Shown here: positions 1 to 7,990 of the stretch, one piece after another
Position numbering within the stretch: position 1 is the stretch's first letter
How the letters are laid out: the number at the start of each line of letters is the position of its first letter
Assembly (NCBI GenBank): GCA_900542005.1
Contig: UQLW01000003.1
Location: 1 to 64,000 of the forward strand
Source of the DNA: an uncultured Eubacteriales bacterium
Lineage (GTDB): Bacteria > Bacillota > Clostridia > Christensenellales > UMGS416
Direction: 5' to 3'
Length of the DNA stretch: 64,000 nucleotides
Position numbers and translations under genes: made by a program
The notes under the pieces: generated by a model
Databases searched by the model: none
Told to the model about the DNA's origin: nothing
The model's input: the letters and a program-made list of their open reading frames with translations, nothing else

Positions 1-53
1 GCGAGGGTGGCCGCACGGTAGGCGCCGGCGTCGTTTCCGCCATCGAGGGCTAA
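1..53 (+). CDS. tuf: Elongation factor Tu, C-terminal end (partial)
   Basis: Only the last 16 codons and the stop are in the window; the gene begins upstream. The readable tail ends in GVVSAIEG, the usual C-terminus of bacterial EF-Tu, the GTPase that delivers aminoacyl-tRNA to the ribosome. Its position just before rpsJ fits the str-S10 order of Firmicutes. A terminator follows at once, so the S10 operon is probably transcribed mainly from its own promoter. The call rests on a short stretch plus context. Confidence 0.85.
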   Translation, partial: EGGRTVGAGVVSAIEG

Positions 54-66
54 AACAAAGAATCCC

Positions 67-100
67 AAAGGGGGCAAGGGTTGCCTTACCCCCTTTTTTA
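67..100 (+). terminator. Intrinsic terminator after tuf
   Basis: A stem AAAGGGGGCAAGG pairs with CCTTACCCCCTTT across a four-base loop and runs into a T-tract. It separates tuf from the S10 operon promoter. Confidence 0.85.
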
Positions 101-131
101 TTATATTTCTGGATAAATTTCAAAAAAACGC

Positions 132-160
132 TTGCATTGGCGGCCAATTTATAGTATATT
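132..160 (+). promoter_or_regulatory. Sigma-A-type promoter of the S10 operon
   Basis: TTGCAT and TATATT are separated by exactly 17 bases, right after the tuf terminator and about 175 bases ahead of rpsJ. No other clear promoter is seen before rplQ, so this probably drives the long ribosomal cluster. Confidence 0.75.
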
Positions 161-165
161 ATGAA

Positions 166-335
166 AGGTTCGCCACTCATTGGGATGACGACGGAGATTG
201 CCTGGCTCGGCCAGGGTAACTTCGTCCGACAATGGTCCGGCAATCGGGCGACGGGTGTGTACACCCGTATGTGTTTTTAAGAGCGGCACACACGGATCGG
301 TGTACATGGCTCGGGAAAACTAAGGAGGTAAAAAT
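166..335 (+). promoter_or_regulatory. Structured 5' leader of the S10 operon
   Basis: About 170 untranslated bases lie between the promoter and rpsJ. Hairpin A (ACGGGTG/CACCCGT, 251-268) is followed by a run of five T. An eight-base pairing TGTACACC (258-265) with GGTGTACA (299-306) would disrupt hairpin A, so two exclusive folds are possible. A further hairpin CCTGGC/GCCAGG lies near 200. S10 leaders are autogenously controlled in some bacteria; whether this one is cannot be told here. The final AAGGAGG is the rpsJ ribosome-binding site. Confidence 0.5.
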
Positions 336-644
336 ATGGCAAAGCAGAAAATCCGCATCAAGCTCAAGGCCTATGATCACAACCTCATCGACAAGTCCGC
401 TGAGCGCATTGTGGAGACGGCCAAGCGCAGCGGAGCCGTGGTTTCGGGTCCCATCCCGCTTCCCACGGAGAAAGAGGTCGTGACCATTCTTCGTTCCCCG
501 CATAAGCATAAGGACAGCCGGGAGCAGTTTGAACTCCGTACGCACAAGCGTCTGATCGACATCCTCAGCCCCACGGCTAAGACGCTGGATCAGCTGGTTC
601 GCCTGGAGCTGCCGGCGGGTGTTGATATCGAGATTAAGGTTTAA
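336..644 (+). CDS. rpsJ: 30S ribosomal protein S10
   Basis: Encodes S10 (uS10), a small-subunit head protein that also acts with NusB in antitermination. The 102-residue length is the family norm, and the sequence from KIRIKLKAYDH to the terminal VDIEIKV is typical throughout. The ATG sits 7-8 bases after AAGGAGG. First gene of the S10 operon, 17 bases before rplC. Confidence 0.98.
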   Translation: MAKQKIRIKLKAYDHNLIDKSAERIVETAKRSGAVVSGPIPLPTEKEVVTILRSPHKHKDSREQFELRTHKRLIDILSPTAKTLDQLVRLELPAGVDIEIKV

Positions 645-661
645 TTGGAGGAGGTGTAGAT

Positions 662-1288
662 ATGAAAAAGGCTATTCTTGGTAAGAAGGTCGGTATGACC
701 CAGGTCTTTGCGGAAGATGGTACCGTGACCGCGGTTACCGTCGTAGAGGCCGGCCCCTGCACCGTGATCCAAAAGAAGACCGCCGATAAGGAAGGGTATG
801 ACGCCCTGTGCGTCGCCTTTGATCCCATCCGGGAAAAGCTGGTTAACAAGCCCGCCAAGGGCCAATTTGCCAAGGCGGATACCGCGCCCTGCCGTTATGT
901 GCGCGAGCTGCGCCTGGAAGACTGCTCCGCCAATGTCGGCGACGTGCTGAAGGCGGACGTATTTGCCGCCGGCGATGTGGTTGACGTGATCGGCAAGACC
1001 CGCGGCCGCGGCTATACCGGCACCATTCAGCGTTGGAATACCCATCGCGGCCCCATGGCCCACGGCTCCAAGTATCACCGCGGCGTGGGTTCCCTGTCGG
1101 CGAACAGCTGGCCGAGCCGCGTATTTAAGAATAAGGGCATGCCTGGTCAGTATGGTCAGGAGCGTGTCACGATTCAGAACCTGACCGTTGTTCGCGTCGA
1201 TGCCGAGCGCAACCTGCTGCTCATCAAGGGCGGCGTGCCCGGCAGCCGCGGCACCCTGCTCTTCATCCGCGATGCGGTGAAGAAGTAA
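662..1288 (+). CDS. rplC: 50S ribosomal protein L3
   Basis: Encodes L3 (uL3), which binds 23S rRNA early in 50S assembly and reaches towards the peptidyl-transferase centre. The 208-residue length is normal. The N-terminal KKAILGKKVGMTQVF and the central basic loop with the HRGPMAHGSKYHRG stretch are family signatures. GGAGGAGG precedes the ATG. Second gene of the operon. Confidence 0.98.
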   Translation: MKKAILGKKVGMTQVFAEDGTVTAVTVVEAGPCTVIQKKTADKEGYDALCVAFDPIREKLVNKPAKGQFAKADTAPCRYVRELRLEDCSANVGDVLKADVFAAGDVVDVIGKTRGRGYTGTIQRWNTHRGPMAHGSKYHRGVGSLSANSWPSRVFKNKGMPGQYGQERVTIQNLTVVRVDAERNLLLIKGGVPGSRGTLLFIRDAVKK

Positions 1289-1313
1289 TCTGCTTTGGAA
1301 GGAGGATTCAGAC

Positions 1314-1937
1314 ATGCCTACTGTTTCGGTATATAATATGCAGGGCCAGAGTGTGGGCACCATCGAGCTGTCAGACGCCGTCTTTGGCGTCGAGGTCAAC
1401 GCCCATGCGGTGCACGAAGTTGTCGTAGCGCAGCTGGCCAACCGTCGGCAGGGCACCCAGTCCGCGCTGACCCGCACCGAAGTTTCCGGCGGCGGCAAAA
1501 AGCCCTGGCGCCAGAAGGGCACCGGCCGTGCCCGTCAGGGTTCCACCCGTTCTCCCCAGTGGCGTCATGGTGGCGTGGTGTTTGCGCCCAAGCCCCGTGA
1601 CTACCGTATTACCGTGAATAAGAAGGTGCGCCGCCTGGCAATGAAGAGCGCGCTGACGGATAAGGTGCTCAGCAGCAGCTTCATCGTGGTGGACACGCTG
1701 GAGCTGGCCGCCCCCAAGACCCGTGAGATGGCCGCGATTCTCAAGAACCTGGGCGCTGATAAGAAGACCCTGGTGGTGACGGAGGCCGTCAACAGCGACG
1801 TGGTCCGCGCCAGCGGCAATATCCCCACCGTGAAAACCACGCAGGTGGGCACCTTGAACGTTTATGACATCGTAAATGCGGACAAGGCCATCGTTACCCG
1901 GCAGGCCGTCGCGCAGATTGAGGAGGTATACGCCTAA
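1314..1937 (+). CDS. rplD: 50S ribosomal protein L4
   Basis: Encodes L4 (uL4, 207 residues), a 50S assembly protein whose loop lines the exit tunnel. The loop signature KKPWRQKGTGRARQGSTRSP is visible around residues 62-81. In some bacteria L4 represses its own S10 operon through the leader RNA, which is relevant to the folded leader at 166-335. A GGAGGA site precedes the ATG, and the stop overlaps the rplW start (TAATG). Confidence 0.98.
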   Translation: MPTVSVYNMQGQSVGTIELSDAVFGVEVNAHAVHEVVVAQLANRRQGTQSALTRTEVSGGGKKPWRQKGTGRARQGSTRSPQWRHGGVVFAPKPRDYRITVNKKVRRLAMKSALTDKVLSSSFIVVDTLELAAPKTREMAAILKNLGADKKTLVVTEAVNSDVVRASGNIPTVKTTQVGTLNVYDIVNADKAIVTRQAVAQIEEVYA

Positions 1938-2233
1938 TGAAAACTGCATATGACGTGATCCTCCGCCCGGTTTTGACCGAGCAAAGCTATGATAACATGG
2001 CTGATCGCAAATATACCTTTATCGTCGCTCCTAATGCCAACAAGACAGAGATCAAAGAGGCGATCGAGAAGATCTTCTCCGTGAAGGTCGCTAAGGTCAC
2101 CACGCAGGTTCGGGTCGGCAAGCTCAAGCGCCAGGGCAGGACTCAGGGCTATACCCCTGAAACCAAGCGGGCGACGGTCAAGCTTACCGCCGACAGCAAG
2201 GGCATCGAGTTCTTCGAAGGCATGGCACAGTAA
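1937..2233 (+). CDS. rplW: 50S ribosomal protein L23
   Basis: Encodes L23 (uL23, 98 residues), at the exit of the peptide tunnel where trigger factor and SRP dock. The N-terminal VILRPVLTEQSY and the basic KLKRQGRTQG loop are typical. The ATG overlaps the rplD stop by one base (TAATG), implying translational coupling. Confidence 0.97.
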   Translation: MKTAYDVILRPVLTEQSYDNMADRKYTFIVAPNANKTEIKEAIEKIFSVKVAKVTTQVRVGKLKRQGRTQGYTPETKRATVKLTADSKGIEFFEGMAQ

Positions 2234-2254
2234 AAGAGAGGAGGCAATCCCCAT

Positions 2255-3088
2255 ATGGCCATTAAAAAGTATAAGCCGACTTCTCCTGCGCGGCGCTTCA
2301 TGTCGGTGTTGTCCTATGAAGAAATCACCAAGAAGAGCCCTGAGAAGGCGCTGACCAGCGATCTGCGCAGCCAGGCCGGCCGTAATGCCCAGGGCAAGAT
2401 CACCGTCCGCCATCGCGGCGGCGGCGTCCGCAGGCAGTACCGCATCATTGATTTCAAGCGTGATCGGGACGGTATCCCCGCCACGGTCGCTTCCATCGAG
2501 TATGACCCCAACCGCTCCGCCAACATTGCCCTGCTGAACTATGCAGACGGGGCCAAGCGCTATATCCTGGCTCCTCTGGGCCTGAAGGTGGGAGATAAGA
2601 TCCTGTCCGGCGTCGGGGCCGATATTAAGGTGGGCAACGCGCTGCCGATCTCGGATATCCCGGTCGGCACCATGATCCACAACCTGGAGCTGCTGCCGGG
2701 CAAGGGTGGCCAGCTCTGCCGCTCCGCCGGCGCCGCAGCCCAGCTGATGGCGAAGGAAGGGCGTTACGCCCAGGTGCGCCTGCCTTCCGGCGAGGTCCGC
2801 ATGCTGGCGATGAACTGCAAAGCCACCATCGGCCAGGTGGGTAACCTGGAGCATGAAAACGTATCGATCGGTAAGGCTGGCCGTAAACGTCACATGGGCT
2901 GGCGTCCTACCGTCCGCGGCGTTGTCATGAACCCGGTCGATCACCCCCATGGCGGCGGCGAGGGCAAGAGCCCGGTCGGTATGCCTTCTCCCATGAGCCC
3001 CTGGGGCAAGCCCACCATGGGACGCAAGACCCGTAAGCACAAGAACCCCAGCGACAAGTACATCGTTAAGCGTCGCGGAAGTAAGTAA
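2255..3088 (+). CDS. rplB: 50S ribosomal protein L2
   Basis: Encodes L2 (uL2, 277 residues), the conserved large-subunit protein near the peptidyl-transferase centre, needed for subunit association. The NPVDHPHGGGEGKSPVG stretch, containing the conserved histidine, lies near residues 228-244. Length and sequence are normal. AGAGGAGG precedes the ATG; rpsS follows after 12 bases. Confidence 0.98.
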   Translation: MAIKKYKPTSPARRFMSVLSYEEITKKSPEKALTSDLRSQAGRNAQGKITVRHRGGGVRRQYRIIDFKRDRDGIPATVASIEYDPNRSANIALLNYADGAKRYILAPLGLKVGDKILSGVGADIKVGNALPISDIPVGTMIHNLELLPGKGGQLCRSAGAAAQLMAKEGRYAQVRLPSGEVRMLAMNCKATIGQVGNLEHENVSIGKAGRKRHMGWRPTVRGVVMNPVDHPHGGGEGKSPVGMPSPMSPWGKPTMGRKTRKHKNPSDKYIVKRRGSK

Positions 3089-3100
3089 GGAGGTCGCAGG

Positions 3101-3379
3101 ATGAGCAGGTCAATTAAAAAGGGCCCCTACGTTCAGGAGCGTCTCTACAATCGAGTGGAGCAGATGAACGCGGCGAATGAAAAGAAAGTCGTTAAGACCT
3201 GGTCCCGGGCTTCTACCATCTTCCCCACCTTTGTGGGCCACACCATTGCGGTGCACGATGGTCGCAAGCACGTGCCGGTTTACATCACCGAGGACATGGT
3301 TGGACACAAGCTGGGCGAGTTTGCGCCCACGCGTACCTTCCGCGGTCACGCCGGAAGCAAGTCCAGCAAGGTTAAGTAA
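3101..3379 (+). CDS. rpsS: 30S ribosomal protein S19
   Basis: Encodes S19 (uS19, 92 residues), which pairs with S13 in the head of the small subunit. The start MSRSIKKGPYV and the C-terminal GHKLGEFAPTRTFRGHAG are hallmarks. The start follows AAGGAGG. A normal-length member of the S10 operon. Confidence 0.98.
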   Translation: MSRSIKKGPYVQERLYNRVEQMNAANEKKVVKTWSRASTIFPTFVGHTIAVHDGRKHVPVYITEDMVGHKLGEFAPTRTFRGHAGSKSSKVK

Positions 3380-3390
3380 GGAGGGGCACC

Positions 3391-3780
3391 ATGGCAACTA
3401 GAATGAAAGAAAAAGCCGCTTTGCGCAAGGCGAATGCTGACAAGCGGCCCCGCGCCGTGGCCCGTTACCAGCGTATTTCTACCCGCAAGGCCAAGATTGT
3501 GCTGGATCTGATCCGCGGCAAGGCGGTGAATGAGGCCCTGGCCATCCTGGCCTACACGCCGAAGGCGGCCTGCCCCATCGTGGAGAAGCTGGTCAATTCG
3601 GCCGCGGCGAACGCTGAGAACAACCTGAATCTGGATCGCAACAACCTGTATGTGGCCGAAGCCTATGCCAACCAGGGACCGACCATGAAGCGTTACCGCA
3701 TTGTTTCCCGCTCCATGGTTCATCCCTATGAGCATCGTTTGAGCCATATTACGGTGGTTCTCGACCAGATTAACAAATAA
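3391..3780 (+). CDS. rplV: 50S ribosomal protein L22
   Basis: Encodes L22 (uL22), whose beta-hairpin lines the exit tunnel. At 129 residues it exceeds the common 110-115 because about 20 charged residues precede the conserved core, which begins near ARYQRISTRKAK. The ATG is well placed after AAGGAGG, so the extension looks genuine. The tunnel hairpin and the C-terminal HITVVLDQ are intact. Confidence 0.97.
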   Translation: MATRMKEKAALRKANADKRPRAVARYQRISTRKAKIVLDLIRGKAVNEALAILAYTPKAACPIVEKLVNSAAANAENNLNLDRNNLYVAEAYANQGPTMKRYRIVSRSMVHPYEHRLSHITVVLDQINK

Positions 3781-3793
3781 GGAGGCTGTTCTA

Positions 3794-4558
3794 ATGGGTC
3801 AGAAAGTTCATCCCCATGGCGCCCGCGTGGGTGTCATCAAGGATTGGGACTCTCGCTGGTATGCCGATAAGAAGAACTTTGCCGACTATATCGTCGAGGA
3901 CGAAAAGGTTCGCAAGTTTCTGAAGAATAAGCTCTATGACGCCGGTATCTCCCGCATTGAGATCGAGCGCCGCGAAGCCAATAAGCTCGTGATCGGCATC
4001 CATGCCGGTAAGCCCGGTATCATCATCGGCAAGGGTGGCGCTGGCATTGAAGCGCTGAAGAAGGAAGTCGCCGCCATGACCGGAGGCGAGGTCTTTATCA
4101 ACATCTACGAGGTGCGCAACGTGGATACCGACGCGCAGCTGGTGGCCGAATCCATCGCCGCGCAGCTGGAGAAGCGTATTTCCTTCCGCCGCGCCATGAA
4201 GCAGTCCCTGGGCCGTGCGATGAAGGGCGGCGCCAAGGGTATCCGCACCCTGGTGTCCGGCCGTTTGGGCGGCGCGGAAATTGCCCGCAGCGAAGGCTAC
4301 CATGATGGCTCGATCCCGCTGCAGACGCTGCGCGCGGATATCGATTACGGCTTTGCTGAAGCCAAAACCACCTATGGCCGTATCGGCTGCAAGGTGTGGA
4401 TCTACAAGGGCGAGGTTATGCCCAAGGATTTCCGTCAGACCATGCGGGGCGAAGCGCCTGCCCAGGCGCCGGCCGACCCCAACCGGCCTGATCGCGACCG
4501 CCGTCGTGGCGACCGCCGCCGCGGCGACCGTCGGCCCCAGGAAGGAGGACGCCGCTAA
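3794..4558 (+). CDS. rpsC: 30S ribosomal protein S3
   Basis: Encodes S3 (uS3), a head protein at the mRNA entry channel. The start MGQKVHPHGARVG and the KH-domain loop GIIIGKGGAGIE are clear. At 254 residues it is longer than the usual 210-220 because of an Arg/Asp/Gly-rich tail of about 35 residues with repeated DRRRG units, likely a disordered RNA-binding extension. The stop overlaps the rplP start (TAATG). Confidence 0.97.
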   Translation: MGQKVHPHGARVGVIKDWDSRWYADKKNFADYIVEDEKVRKFLKNKLYDAGISRIEIERREANKLVIGIHAGKPGIIIGKGGAGIEALKKEVAAMTGGEVFINIYEVRNVDTDAQLVAESIAAQLEKRISFRRAMKQSLGRAMKGGAKGIRTLVSGRLGGAEIARSEGYHDGSIPLQTLRADIDYGFAEAKTTYGRIGCKVWIYKGEVMPKDFRQTMRGEAPAQAPADPNRPDRDRRRGDRRRGDRRPQEGGRR

Positions 4559-4998
4559 TGTTGATGCCGAAGAGAGTCAAGCACCGCAAGCAAATGCGGG
4601 GGCGTTTGACTGGAAAAGCCACCCGGGGTAATGTCGTCACCTATGGTGAGTTCGGATTGGCCGCTCAGGATCCCAGCTGGATCACAGCCAATCAGATTGA
4701 GGCTGCCCGTGTTGCCATGACCCGCTACATTAAGCGTGGCGGCCAGGTTTGGGTCAAGATTTTCCCCGACAAGCCCATCTCCAAGAAGCCTGCTGAAACC
4801 CGCATGGGTTCCGGTAAGGGTTCTCCCGAGTACTGGGTAGCCGTTGTTAAGCCCGGACGCGTGCTCTTTGAGATCGCCGGCGTTTCCGAGGAGGTCGCCC
4901 GCGAGGCGCTGCGTCTGGCTTCCCACAAGCTGCCTGTCAAGACTACCATTGTCAAGAAAGAGCAGCCCACGACTGAAGAAATGGGTGGTGAAGCATAA
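4558..4998 (+). CDS. rplP: 50S ribosomal protein L16
   Basis: Encodes L16 (uL16, 146 residues), which contacts the A-site tRNA on the 50S subunit. The N-terminus MLMPKRVKHRKQMRG and the RMGSGKGSPEYWVAVVKPG stretch are characteristic. Start and stop each overlap neighbouring genes by one base (TAATG at both ends), so rpsC-rplP-rpmC are probably translationally coupled. Confidence 0.97.
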   Translation: MLMPKRVKHRKQMRGRLTGKATRGNVVTYGEFGLAAQDPSWITANQIEAARVAMTRYIKRGGQVWVKIFPDKPISKKPAETRMGSGKGSPEYWVAVVKPGRVLFEIAGVSEEVAREALRLASHKLPVKTTIVKKEQPTTEEMGGEA

Positions 4999-5198
4999 TG
5001 AAGGCAGCCGAGCTTCGTGAAAAAACTTCCGCCGAGCTCAATACGCAGCTGGTTGAGCTGAAGGCTAATCTGTTTAACCTCCGCTTCCAACAGGCTACCG
5101 GGCAGCTGAGCAACCCCATGGTAATCCGTGAGTGCAAGCGCAATATCGCCCGCATCATGACCGTGATTCGCGAGCGTGAGCTTAAGCAGGCCCAGTAA
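4998..5198 (+). CDS. rpmC: 50S ribosomal protein L29
   Basis: Encodes L29 (uL29, 66 residues), a helical protein beside L23 at the tunnel exit. It has the usual AELREKTSAEL opening and the NLRFQQATGQLSNP signature. The start overlaps the rplP stop by one base. Confidence 0.96.
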   Translation: MKAAELREKTSAELNTQLVELKANLFNLRFQQATGQLSNPMVIRECKRNIARIMTVIRERELKQAQ

Positions 5199-5218
5199 GC
5201 TTGAAAGGAGGAAAAACC

Positions 5219-5479
5219 GTGGCTGAGAATCGTAATCTTCGCAAGACCCGTGTTGGTACGGTCGTAAGCGATAAAATGCAAAAGACGGTTGTCGTGCTGA
5301 TCAAGGATAAGACCAAGCATCCCTTGTATGGCAAGACTGTAAATATTTCCAAACGCCTGAAGGTCCATGATGAAGAAAACATTTGTGGCGTGGGCGATCG
5401 CGTTCGTGTGATGGAGACCCGCCCCCTGTCCAAGGACAAGCGCTGGCGTCTGGTTGAAATCATCGAGAAGGCCAAGTAA
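5219..5479 (+). CDS. rpsQ: 30S ribosomal protein S17
   Basis: Encodes S17 (uS17, 86 residues), an OB-fold protein that binds 16S rRNA early. The GTG at 5219 is chosen because AAAGGAGG lies just upstream; an in-frame TTG at 5201 would put that site inside the coding region. The GTVVSDKMQKTVVVLI core and the VRVMETRPLSKDKRWRLVEI end are typical. Confidence 0.96.
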   Translation: MAENRNLRKTRVGTVVSDKMQKTVVVLIKDKTKHPLYGKTVNISKRLKVHDEENICGVGDRVRVMETRPLSKDKRWRLVEIIEKAK

Positions 5480-5491
5480 AGGAGGACCACC

Positions 5492-5860
5492 ATGATTCAG
5501 CCCCAAACCCGTCTGAAGGTTGCTGACAACACTGGTGCCAAGGAAATTATGTGCATCCGTGTGATGGGCGGTTCCGTCCGCAAATACGGCAACATCGGCG
5601 ATGTAATCGTAGCTTCTGTTAAGACTGCAACACCTGGCGGCGTTGTCAAGAAGGGCGATGTGGTGAAAGCCGTTATCGTCCGTTCCGTCCGCGGCACCCG
5701 CCGCCCCGACGGCACGTATATCCGCTTCGATGATAATGCGGCCGTCATCATCGACAACCAGCAGCAGCCCCGCGGCACCCGCATCTTTGGGCCCGTGGCT
5801 CGTGAGCTCCGTGAGAAGAACTATATGAAGATCATCTCGCTGGCTCCCGAAGTGCTCTAG
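5492..5860 (+). CDS. rplN: 50S ribosomal protein L14
   Basis: Encodes L14 (uL14, 122 residues), at the subunit interface. The start MIQPQTRLKVADNTGAKE and the C-terminal GPVARELREKNYMKIISLAPEVL are near-universal. AAAGGAGG precedes the ATG. First gene of the classical spc operon, here continuous with S10. Confidence 0.98.
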   Translation: MIQPQTRLKVADNTGAKEIMCIRVMGGSVRKYGNIGDVIVASVKTATPGGVVKKGDVVKAVIVRSVRGTRRPDGTYIRFDDNAAVIIDNQQQPRGTRIFGPVARELREKNYMKIISLAPEVL

Positions 5861-5870
5861 GAGGTGCCAA

Positions 5871-6212
5871 TTGAGTAAGATGCATATCAAAGCTAAGGAT
5901 AAGGTTATGGTCATGTCCGGCGTAGACGCCGGCAAGATTGGCACGGTGAAGGTCGCTTATCCCGCTGAGGGCCGCGTGGTCATCGAGGGCAAGGATAAGG
6001 ACAACGCAATGACCATGATGACCAAGCACATTAAGCCCCGCCAGCAGGGCCAGCCCGGCGGCCGCGTGGAGATGGATCGTACCATCAACGCATCCAACGT
6101 GATGCTGCTGTGCAGCAAGTGCAACCGCCCCGTGCGGGTCAAGCACAAGACCTTGGCCGACGGTACCAAGGTGCGTTACTGCAAGTGGTGCAACGAGCCC
6201 ATTGATAACTAG
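5871..6212 (+). CDS. rplX: 50S ribosomal protein L24, with C-terminal zinc ribbon
   Basis: Encodes L24 (uL24, 113 residues), a KOW-fold protein that starts 50S assembly. The TTG at 5871 follows AGGAGG at the usual distance; an ATG nine bases later is the alternative. After the KOW core the tail carries CSKC and, about 25 residues on, CKWC, a complete four-cysteine zinc-ribbon pattern. Many L24 proteins keep only one such pair or none. Confidence 0.96.
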   Translation: MSKMHIKAKDKVMVMSGVDAGKIGTVKVAYPAEGRVVIEGKDKDNAMTMMTKHIKPRQQGQPGGRVEMDRTINASNVMLLCSKCNRPVRVKHKTLADGTKVRYCKWCNEPIDN

Positions 6213-6236
6213 CCGCAGAGAAAGGGAGGAAATACA

Positions 6237-6782
6237 GTGTCCAGACTGAAGGATAAATATATCCAGGAAGCCGCACCTGCTCTGAAGGCCAAGTTCAACT
6301 ATGCGAACGTGATGCAGGTGCCGAAGCTGGAAAAGATCGTCATCAATATGGGCGTGGGCGATGCCCGCGAGAATTCTCGGGCCATCGAGGTCGCGGCCAA
6401 CGAGCTGAGCATCATTGCCGGGCAGAAGGCGGCTGTGACCACCGCGAAAAAGTCCATCGCAAACTTCAAGGTCCGCGAAGGCATGAAGGTTGGATGCAAG
6501 GTGACCCTGCGCGGCGAGCGGATGTATGAGTATATGGATAAGCTCATCTCCATCGCGCTGCCCCGGGTGCGCGACTTCCGCGGCATCTCGTCCAAGTCCT
6601 TCGACGGCCGCGGCAACTATGCCATGGGCGTCAGGGAGCAGCTGATTTACCCTGAGATCAATTATTCCGAGGTGGATAAGGTACGAGGTATGGATATCAT
6701 CTTCGTCACCACCGCCGAGACCGACGAGGAAGCTCTGGAGCTCTTGAAGCTGCTGGGCATGCCTTTCGCGCAGAACAGTTAG
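6237..6782 (+). CDS. rplE: 50S ribosomal protein L5
   Basis: Encodes L5 (uL5, 181 residues), part of the 5S rRNA particle and bridge to the 30S head. GTG start after AAAGGGAGG. The KIVINMGVGDARENSRAIE stretch and GMDIIFVTTAETDEEALELL near the C-terminus are typical. Normal length; 14 bases before rpsN. Confidence 0.97.
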   Translation: MSRLKDKYIQEAAPALKAKFNYANVMQVPKLEKIVINMGVGDARENSRAIEVAANELSIIAGQKAAVTTAKKSIANFKVREGMKVGCKVTLRGERMYEYMDKLISIALPRVRDFRGISSKSFDGRGNYAMGVREQLIYPEINYSEVDKVRGMDIIFVTTAETDEEALELLKLLGMPFAQNS

Positions 6783-6796
6783 GAGGTAGCAAACTC

Positions 6797-6982
6797 GTGG
6801 CAAAGAAGAGCATGATCGCCAAGCAGCAGAGGCCGGCGAAGTTTTCCACCCGGGCTTACACGCGTTGCCGCATTTGTGGACGCCCCCATGCTGTGCTTCG
6901 CAAATACGGGATTTGCCGTATTTGCTTTAGAGAACTGGCTTATAAGGGACAGATCCCCGGCGTCCGCAAGGCCAGCTGGTAA
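6797..6982 (+). CDS. rpsN: 30S ribosomal protein S14, zinc-binding type Z
   Basis: Encodes the 61-residue zinc form of S14 (uS14). Two CxxC pairs (CRIC and CRIC, about 15 residues apart) and the C-terminal GQIPGVRKASW define the type; the zinc-free paralogue is about 89-100 residues. GTG start after AGGAGG. In some Firmicutes zinc limitation swaps this form for a zinc-free copy elsewhere; none is in this window. Confidence 0.97.
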   Translation: MAKKSMIAKQQRPAKFSTRAYTRCRICGRPHAVLRKYGICRICFRELAYKGQIPGVRKASW

Positions 6983-6999
6983 CGGAGGGAGGTAGCAAC

Positions 7000-7398
7000 A
7001 TGTATGTAACAGATCCGATTGGAGATATGCTGACCCGAATCCGCAACGGTTTGGTCGCGAAGCATGACGTGGTGGAAGTCCCCGCCTCCAACATGAAGAA
7101 GGCGATTGCCAAAATCCTTTTGGAGGAAGGCTATATCAAGGATGTCCGCCTGGCGGACGACGACAAGCAGGGCACCCTGCGCCTGACCCTGAAGTATGAT
7201 TCCAAGGGGAATAAGGTGGTCAAGGGGCTCAAGCGCATCAGCAAGCCCGGCCTGCGGGTATACGCCAACAAGGACGAGATCCCGAAGGTATTGGGCGGCC
7301 TGGGCATCGCAATTATTTCGACTTCCAAGGGCGTCATGACCGATAAGATGGCGCGCATGAATGGCGTGGGCGGCGAAGTGCTGGCCTACATCTGGTAG
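7000..7398 (+). CDS. rpsH: 30S ribosomal protein S8
   Basis: Encodes S8 (uS8, 132 residues), an early binder of the 16S rRNA central domain. The start YVTDPIGDMLTRIRNG and the end GVGGEVLAYIW are diagnostic. In enteric bacteria S8 is the translational repressor of spc; whether that applies here is unknown. ATG after GGGAGG. Confidence 0.97.
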   Translation: MYVTDPIGDMLTRIRNGLVAKHDVVEVPASNMKKAIAKILLEEGYIKDVRLADDDKQGTLRLTLKYDSKGNKVVKGLKRISKPGLRVYANKDEIPKVLGGLGIAIISTSKGVMTDKMARMNGVGGEVLAYIW

Positions 7399-7426
7399 CC
7401 CTGGGCAAATTTACGGAGGTGTGACA

Positions 7427-7966
7427 ATGTCGAGAATCGGAAAACTGCCGGTGGCAATCCCTGCCGGCGTTACGGTCACCGTAAGCGACGACAACCTGGT
7501 CACCGTCAAGGGCCCCAAGGGCACGCTGACTCAGCAGATCACTGGAGATCTGCAGGTGACGAAGGAAGAAAACGCCGTACATGTGACCCGTGCGCGGGAC
7601 GATAAAGAGAGCCGTGCCAAGCATGGCCTCTATCGTGTCCTGATCCATAACATGGTCAAGGGTGTGACCGAAGGCTTCAGCAAGTCGCTGTCCATTGTGG
7701 GCACCGGCTACCGCGCCGCCCTCAGCGGCAAGAAGCTCTCGCTGACCATTGGCTTTTCCCATCCGGTGGAGCTGGATCCGCCCGCCGGCATCAGCTTTGA
7801 GGTGCCTAACCCGAATACCATTGTCGTGAAGGGTATTGACAAAGCTGCGGTTGGTCAGGTTGCCGCGATCGTTCGCGAGGTGCGTCCGCCCGAGCCGTAT
7901 CTGGGCAAGGGTATTCGCTACGAGAATGAGAACGTGCGCCGTAAGGCCGGCAAGGCCGCCAAGTAG
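7427..7966 (+). CDS. rplF: 50S ribosomal protein L6
   Basis: Encodes L6 (uL6, 179 residues), a two-domain protein near the GTPase centre. The ATG at 7427 begins the conserved MSRIGKLPVAIPAGV; the frame is open to 7361 but that longer start would overlap rpsH, and ACGGAGG lies just upstream of 7427. The C-terminal RPPEPYLGKGIRYENE is typical. Confidence 0.97.
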   Translation: MSRIGKLPVAIPAGVTVTVSDDNLVTVKGPKGTLTQQITGDLQVTKEENAVHVTRARDDKESRAKHGLYRVLIHNMVKGVTEGFSKSLSIVGTGYRAALSGKKLSLTIGFSHPVELDPPAGISFEVPNPNTIVVKGIDKAAVGQVAAIVREVRPPEPYLGKGIRYENENVRRKAGKAAK

Positions 7967-7990
7967 CGGACTTAAAAGGAGAGGCACACA

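Noticed and set aside
1934..3040. Long minus-strand open frame opposite rplW and rplB (and similar antisense frames across the ribosomal cluster)
   Set aside because: GC-rich coding DNA gives long shadow frames; these have no ribosome-binding sites and lie opposite highly conserved genes.
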